Shown here piece after piece: positions 56,852-64,000 of a DNA stretch of 64,000 bases. Numbering within the stretch: position 1 is the first letter of the stretch; each line of letters starts with the position of its first letter. The stretch is taken from assembly GCA_026874595.1 (NCBI GenBank), contig CM049311.1, positions 49,231,676-49,295,675 on the forward strand. Direction: 5' to 3'. Origin of the DNA: Sipunculus nudus. Its lineage: Eukaryota > Annelida > Sipuncula > Golfingiida > Sipunculidae. Made by a program: the position numbers and the translations under genes. The notes beneath the pieces are model-generated. The model saw nothing but the letters and a program-made list of their open reading frames with translations, was not told the DNA's origin and did no database searches.

Positions 56852-57009
56852 TAAGCAATTTATATTATTTAAAAAAAGTGAAATTAAATATAATATACTT
56901 TCATTTAAATCATGTAATAAATGAGTTACTTAAGCAATTTATATTATTTAAAAAAAGTGAAATTAAATATAATATACTTTCATTTAAATCATGTAATAAA
57001 TGAGTTACT
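56852..57009. repeat. Exact 79-bp tandem duplication
   Basis: Two copies start at 56852 and 56931 and show no difference by eye. Each begins TAAGCAATTTATATTATTTA and ends AATAAATGAGTTACT. It is either very recent or an assembly artefact. Confidence 0.95.
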
Positions 57010-60000
57010 TTGTCTGCTAAGTTGTTACAAGGTATATAAAATGTGGTGTAATTGTAAAAGATAAAGGCAAATTTAATTAACAATGTCTATATCCCGATAA
57101 TGGCTTTACTTGGGATAATTCAAGAACGAAAAAGTCCATGAAACTTTCAAGAAATAATTTGATAGACCGTACCTTCTTGTTCAGATTTAGTATTGAACTG
57201 AATATTATTGTCAATCCCTTTTTCCAAAAAGAATAAATTTTGATTTTCAAAGTCACATTGCAAGGTCAAAAGAAAAATGTAGTATTACTTACCGTTTTCT
57301 CTAAAAAATGCTTAATATGATCAACTTTAATTTGCATTTTGTTTTGCATTTTCTTTTTCTCTTAACATTATAATCTGATGTCTGTGGCAACAGTTCCAGT
57401 ACCTTTCTTTTTCTTTCAAAAATAATTCCAGTCTAACCCTGACATAGCCATGGGCAAAACATTATTTATTAGATAATCCGACGACTATTACAGTTTACTG
57501 ATATTCAGAATTTAATATCTCTTTCAATACCATAACAAGTGACCCATGCATCGGCCACGAAGCTCAGCTGACAAGCAAGCCGTTTTAGCCTGATATTCAC
57601 AACAGGAATTTCATCATCTGAGAGCCAGACTGGGATATACTTAAGATGTGATTTTGACCTTTGATAGTCAAACACCTTCCACATTTAAAAGGTTGTACAA
57701 AATAGGATCAAGGTCACAATTTTTTTTTAACTTCTTTGAGACTTTGGTTGAAATATGACTATCAAATTTGACTATCTTCTGAAAAACATGGCGGAAACAA
57801 CTGGTGTGTCAAATGTAATGAAAAAAAAATCAATGCTTCACAGGTTATACAGGTCCTAATATACCTTTAAATTCCGCAGTATTAACATAGAGGATGACAA
57901 CGACAGATGATGGAACTAAAAAAAATATATCTCCGAAGAGGGTAGTGGGCACAAAATAAACAGGTTTCAGAAAACTAGATAAAAATATGGCTTAAAAAAC
58001 TTACACCTTTGCTGTAATATGACAATCTTGATAATATTGGTGGAAAATGCATAAAAATAGAAAAAAAACTACATATGGCACCACCACTCTTTGGCAACTA
58101 ATAAAACTAGTCATGTTCAATAAATATACGAGGTTTACGTAATATGAAACGTAATATGAAACCACAGCTGAGAAACTGACACCATGCTGTAATTTGGCAG
58201 TAAAAAATATAAGGAAAATGCGTGAAAAAAATAGAAAAACCCCAGGTTTCGCCACCAATCTTTTGGAACTAATAAAAATATTTTCATGATCAATATGCAT
58301 ATATAAATTATTGATGTAATGATCTGGTGAAATATGTTTATTAAAGAACCTTGAGGAATGGATAGAATGACTTCCAGAATGTTCAAAATCTTGTTTTCTT
58401 GCCCAAAATTCTTACAAATTAGGTATCAGCGACGTCATTTAGGATTTCCATGAAGATTTTACCAGGAATTCCTTAGATGTTAAGTTAGAAGTTTTTACGT
58501 CAAACTGCTACGAACTTATAGGCTTATAGGGAACTTTATTCATGTTTTTTCACATAGCTCACAGAAAACCCGCACCCTGGACCCGCACCCGCATTCCCGA
58601 TGTATGATTTCCTCAGGTATTGCGGGCCACCGAATTGATTACCAAAAATTTACTCATTACCTGATCGAGGAACTTGTGCAAATCGTATTGAAATTTATTA
58701 GCGATGTTGCTGTAAGCGCCAAAACTAAAATGCTTGAAGATCGTGTCAGTTTACTGGAAGGCCAGGTTTCCCCCCTGGGAAAATAAATTTTACCAGATTT
58801 GACCATTAGACCTTGACCTGTAACCTTGAAGGTCAAATGCCTCCTTGGCAACCGGGTGATTCTGTAACCTTGGACCAACGTCATATTATCCGGCGCGGTT
58901 GCAAGCCTTGAACAAAAATACCATCTAAAGTCTTATAATATAGGAACATTTAAGAGGGTTTGCCAGTCAACAAGGACAGGTTTTGGCGCACGTGTTTTCA
59001 CGCCCCCTGATGACGTCACATGAGTGACCCGGTCCTACAGTATCCTTAATCAGAATCATATCTGAGTGTAGACGAGTGAAAATAGAGTTCGTCAGTCAGT
59101 CAATATAGAAAGAATTGATAGAATGGTCAGGTTTCATGTCAAGATGGTAAAATGACGAAAATGTCTCGAGCAGATCCCGATTCTGACGAATTTCACGTAC
59201 ATTGTAACATGCAAAGTATTTTACACAGTCCTTAGAAGCATGCAGTGTTAGATACTTCCGAGTAGATATAACGTGTGGTGATTAAAACGATAATATATAT
59301 TAATATCTAACATCTTGTAGATGAACAACTTCATACGTCCATCACAGACTAGTTATAAGAACTTTTCATCACGGGTATTACCTACTGCTCATTATTATGA
59401 ACACAGTAAGCTAGAAACCACACAAATACTAAAACAAGGCAGAGGAATAGAACAACCTGTGGGCGGCTGTCTTGCAGAGACATTACATTGTGAAGAAAAG
59501 TGCTTTATCCAGGCACCTGCTGAACACCCAAAATATAATTAAATTTGGCAAATTAAGCTTCGAGGTAAAGGTCATGTTAATAATTGTCTTAATGAATGAT
59601 GTAGAAGACGCAGGTTTAGTTTCATTCAGACAAGCACTGCTGTATGACACGTATAAAACATTGAAAGTCGCGAGATATATAAAAAAGTAGGAAATGTATT
59701 TAAATAGATGTGGAATAGGAGAAAAAAATCTAATACATGCAGGTCAAAGGTCAACGATCAACAGGCTTGCCACTAGTTCGTTGATCTAGAGGATGCTGAT
59801 CTCTAATTAGTAGTTATTCGACAGCTGATCTTTACGAAGAGAGGACTGCCATGGAAATGTTTACATATGGTGGAATTTTATCGATGAACATTTTGAAGGC
59901 TGCATTCCAGGAAAGTTCATTAACCTCTCATAACGCACGTTACACGAGCACGAACAATGATGACACGGTAGAATTTGATTTTACACACTTGTGTGGCCAT

Positions 60001-62340
60001 GGTTGGTGTGGCGAACGTTTGTTCACGTTAAATAACGTACAGTTCACATTAAATATCATTAAGTAAAGCTAATATATGTCTTTATCCCCGCTCGTATGTG
60101 TTTTTATTCACAACATAACTCATGCAATTTTTTTTATAGTTTGGAATATATATTTTATAATAATGCTCCTTATTTATTTATTTTTAATAATAAGTCCCAG
60201 GTATTGCCACTATCTGTTGAACCATGATGAAGGTAAGGGTACTATAAAGAGGATATGTTACTTGAATGAACCTTTTTGATATCGGCTTTGATTTACATAT
60301 TGTCCAAACATATTCCACAAGGACATCTGAAACTCAGTTTTGCAAAGGGCGTTTTTGCAACCAGTGACCTTTTAACTTCCGTACATATGCAACAAACAGT
60401 TCAGGTAACTTACATTTTTTTCTGTTTTTCAACATAGCTGTGTTTACTAACAAGTTGTATATAAACAAGTTCAAACATCGGTTACTGAGAGGTAACAAGA
60501 ACTTTTCTTCATTGGAATTACCTATAGTTCATTAATATATAAGCGGAGAAAGTCAGAAATCACATAAATTTTATAGCACGATAGGTGAAATGCTAGCTTT
60601 AAATCAATTCATATTCAAATGAATAAATAATAATGTTTTAACCTTTTTTGCAGAATTCTGAGCTTATATTAAACACTCGTCAAGCGGTGCTATAGAATTC
60701 TATAGCTGAAAAGAATGAATTTATATTAATGTTGATATAAGTAAAAAGAAAGAGAGAAATAGTTTATTTAGGAATAAATGCTTAGGCCCAAAATTCAAAT
60801 TACAAACATCAATATTTCATTTAAGAAACCAAACGAATCATAACCAAAACTGTGCATTTAAAGTAAAAATAAAAATGAATTAACTTCACAGATTTATTCA
60901 TGTCTCTATAAAACCATTAATATAAGCTATTGTATCATTTTGCCATTAAGTGGTGCTATAAATATCAACTTTTTAACATTTTCTGTCTTTTAACAAAACC
61001 ATATTAAACAAAAGGCGCTAAATTAGAAATCTGTGATGGATTACAAAATTAAATATATAAAAAAATAATATTAATGAATTTTTAACATATCTCTTTTTAA
61101 TTATAACAGACGTAAATTATTGTATAAAGAACATTCTAACATAAAATCCCATTCGTCTTCTCAAATATTGTAACCAAGGTGATAACAATATATACATATT
61201 CTTTCTCTTCTGTCTATTCCTTTCTGTCTGCCTGATTCTACGGCTAATCTGTGATTGTAACATCTCAGCTGAGCGAGTGCCTTTAAATGCTTTCTCATTT
61301 TGTACACATAAATATTTTACAAAAATAAACAATGTGAATACGTGAAGGTTACTTACTATTTATTAATATACAGGGTATAGGTCATAATGGTATTTGTGTT
61401 GAATTAATCCGTCTGTAACAGATTAAATCTTACATTACTTTTGGTGCTGGTAATTATGTGTCCAACATCGTGCTATAATTTTTACTGTATTTGTTCTATT
61501 TTATTTGATTCACAAATTAAATATATATTTTTCGAATAAATACATACCAATCGTGACAAAGTATTAAGACAATCGTGACAAATTATATGCATAAACACAA
61601 TTTATATGTAGGCAATTCTAATATTCCTTTATACAACTTAAAACGGTCTAGTCTTAGATGATTAGATTTAATATGTTCTAAAATAATTTCCTATTCTTTC
61701 CCGCGATTTTATATCCAATCATGGATATTCCGATGTTAGTTACCAAATCTATTAAAAAAATAAATCTAAATATTTACTAACATACGAAGCTGTCATGAAA
61801 CGCTTGAGATCTAAGAAATACTCCCTTCGCCCACCCTCTTTGGGCCCGAAGTGATCAATTGGCCAAATAATGCACGGGTGTATTATGTCTGTGCGTCGGA
61901 CGCAAGTAATATTTTGTTTACACATACAGCAGCACCTAGGGAACAGATACGTCATAGCTCATACAAACGCACTTGAAAACGACGAAATAATCGTTGGCGC
62001 TTTTTTTATCGAAGCCACTTATCTTTTTGCCACACCAGGTTATAATAATTAGTCATGACCAATATTTCAGATACAAGGTTAAGTAGAGGATATGAACTTA
62101 ATTAGATGGAAAAACACGCAAGTGATGGGTAAAGCTAATTCTTATGCAACTAGAGAATGCTTCTTTGATGTTATATCTTCTGTTAATTACTTATGTAAAA
62201 ATGACAATTGTTTCGACATTTGGTGCAAGAGATACAATAATTAAAACCCAGATTACCATTTCCAAAGTATACCATTTTTTATCAAACTTTGACACCTTTG
62301 GCCTGAGTTTTAAAGAACACGTATTATTTCTTGGTTATAT
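57010..62340. other. Long AT-rich, gene-free stretch
   Basis: No splice-supported exon was found. The 60-codon frame 58604-58786 ends in a short heptad-like KMLEDRVSLLEGQVSPLGK segment and might be a coding remnant. An 18-bp perfect palindrome GCTATAGAATTCTATAGC lies at 60689-60706. A weak match to the 15.1-kb repeat lies near 60115. Nothing else is firm. Confidence 0.45.
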
Positions 62341-62348
<8 letters not shown>

Positions 62349-62393
<45 letters not shown>

Positions 62394-62400
62394 GTGTGTG
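62349..62400. repeat. (TA)n-(TG)n compound microsatellite
   Basis: About 21 TA units pass into five TG units. Confidence 0.95.
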
Positions 62401-62544
62401 ATTTAACTTGCACAGGGTATCAACGGTTGCCTGACTCATAATCCGTAAGTCATATAATAAAAATATTTGAAATTTCCATATCATATCCGGATGAAAAAGA
62501 AATATGGTTTATAAGAAGATTATAACAGATGTAGGACCTCACTC

Positions 62545-62564
62545 TCTCTCTCTCTCTCTCTTCA
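62545..62564 (+). repeat. (TC)n microsatellite
   Basis: About ten TC units. Confidence 0.9.
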
Positions 62565-62654
62565 GTTTCCATATTAAATGCTACTTGAGTTCGCACATAT
62601 TGATTACGTTTCACAAGGCAAGGTTTTAGTTGTCGTTATATACTATTTTTTTCG

Positions 62655-62795
62655 TATGCTTGCCTCCACCTGGCAGCATATTCGCCGTTCAAGTGTGTAT
62701 TTGTGTTTTTTTCCCACAAAATAACTCACGCCATTATAAAGGGAATCTCATGAAATTTTCAGGGCATTTTGGAAATTGGCTAATGAAGAATGGAT
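62655..62795 (+). repeat. Dispersed repeat (partner of 15100-15260)
   Basis: Contains AATAACTCACGCCATTATAA, GAATCTCATGAAATTTTCAG and TTTTGGAAATTGGCTAATGA, matching the 15.1-kb copy in the same orientation. Confidence 0.75.
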
Positions 62796-62959
62796 AATGG
62801 ATAATGTCGATCCTTCACATGATTCGGGTTCCTGTTATGCCTATCAAGAAAAAGAGCACAGGTTTGAAAAGGGTCAATTTTAACAATTATCTCCATAACT
62901 ACAAATACAATATACGTTAAGTATGAGTAAAACACAGGACACAAAGCAAAGTGTTATCA

Positions 62960-63345
62960 TCACAAGACAAAGCTTATCTATGACACTACAGATGTGAGCT
63001 TGGATAACACGGTTGCTCTGGAATAGACCTGAGGCTGGTCAGGTTTCCGCTCCGTTTTCTGAACGTTCCCCCACTGTCTCCTCCAGCCAAGCAGTCAAAT
63101 AAATCTCGCAAGAAATAAATAGTCAAGGATGGGAATGTGGACATGCCCAGGCTATTTACGGTTCCGAATTTGCGTCAAATTCCCTCGGTGGATGGGATGG
63201 CGAAAGAATGAGTTTGATGCTGAGCAGATAACCACGAAATCTGTTTACGAGCTTTCTGCCTTCACACAGACAACCCAGTCACTTAAGTCAGCCCAGCTTT
63301 TTCCATTACATAAATACTGCCACGTTCGCAGTTAAAACTCAGACG
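62960..63345. promoter_or_regulatory. Candidate regulatory stretch
   Basis: GC-balanced, non-repetitive block with GGACATGCCC (fits the p53-family half-site RRRCWWGYYY, near 63139), CAGATAACC and CTGTTTAC (forkhead-like). Motif matches of this kind arise by chance. No transcript is visible nearby. Confidence 0.2.
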
Positions 63346-63537
63346 CCCTTATCCGGCATTTAATCTGCAGTGTTTGTCTGTGTTCATTGATGTAAGATGT
63401 CACCTTGCCTTTATCTTAAATCAGGTGTTTTATCAATTCATGGATGATATGAAGCAATTTCATTTCCATGACTTTTACCACGTCGATTCTTCCGAATGCC
63501 AATTATCTTACTTTTTTGTTGTTTTCATTGCTTTCAT

Positions 63538-63538
<1 letters not shown>

Positions 63539-63584
<46 letters not shown>

Positions 63585-63629
63585 CACACATATATATATA
63601 TATCTATATATATATATATTATATATATG
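63539..63629. repeat. Interrupted (TA)n microsatellite
   Basis: TA tract with a CATACACACA interruption near 63580. The 134-codon frame over it is a microsatellite translation in its middle third. Confidence 0.95.
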
Positions 63630-64000
63630 TTAGATGTGTGAAATCAGAAAAGTTCCTAAAACTTTCAGTAAATACGAATAATTCCATATTCACCAAAGGA
63701 CCTCACGTATTTAGTATTTTTTTAAAGGAAATGCATGCATTTCCTAAAATTCAGGGTAAACAATCACACATTTACTGATATAAAAGGCATGGACAAATGG
63801 TTCTTTCGTCTACTTAATTACTTTTATTGTCTTAATTCATGCTACAATGCATGGCCCAGCTGTGCATGATCATAAATATACCTCTACTGATGACAAGTTA
63901 CAGCTTTTTATAGTATTACTATGTTACGGAACCTAATATCAACAGATCACGTATGCGTCATGAACATAAATTTTGTCAAGGAGATAAAAAAATCAGATTC
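63630..64000. other. AT-rich noncoding end of window
   Basis: No exon or repeat was recognised. Confidence 0.45.

Overview
The window looks like animal nuclear DNA, most likely from a marine mollusc and probably a bivalve. It is A+T-rich and gene-poor, and is crowded with (TA)n microsatellites, poly-G tracts, foldback repeats, 5'-truncated LINEs and tandem-repeat-core elements. Those last elements match the Pearl/HINE (Helentron-associated) architecture I know from bivalves. The only coding sequence with convincing eukaryotic splice structure sits inside a DNA transposon. I see no bacterial operons, rRNA, convincing tRNA or CRISPR array. Most open frames of 60-160 codons here are chance or repeat-derived.

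Layout. Positions 1-6.8 kb are mostly unique AT-rich noncoding DNA with a 47-bp minisatellite, two poly-G runs and small inverted or direct repeats. Positions 6.84-9.3 kb hold a composite repeat region ending in an array of about 277-bp units, each unit carrying GGTGGCGCCACC-type palindromes. Positions 10.0-11.5 kb hold a 21-bp tandem repeat and a foldback with a second palindrome nested in it. Positions 12.6-14.8 kb contain three diverged copies of one short repeat. Positions 18.87-23.18 kb and 27.48-32.15 kb are two diverged copies of the same 4.3-4.7 kb block. Between them lie a 2.7-kb palindrome made of two head-to-head Pearl-like elements and a nest of TA-flanked inverted-repeat elements. 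Positions 33.3-35.5 kb hold another Pearl-like element, itself interrupted by a different tandem-core repeat. Positions 35.7-38.2 kb hold a further tandem-repeat family interrupted by a 5'-truncated LINE on the minus strand.

Positions 39,211-44,697 are the highlight. This is a 5.5-kb DNA transposon with perfect 16-bp terminal inverted repeats (CACTC...GAGTG) and TA flanks, with ends packed with GGTTCTTT/AAGAACC motifs. Inside is a multi-exon gene of at least 252 codons. It is preceded by eleven near-identical 118-bp units that run straight into its presumed first exon.

Positions 44.7-64 kb are less repetitive. They hold a CR1/L2-like LINE 3' remnant near 54.2 kb, an exact 79-bp tandem duplication near 56.9 kb, several (TA)n tracts, and a few more GC-balanced stretches that could be regulatory. 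No host gene is identified there. All alignments were made by eye, so percent identities are not given and repeat borders are approximate unless a terminal motif fixes them.
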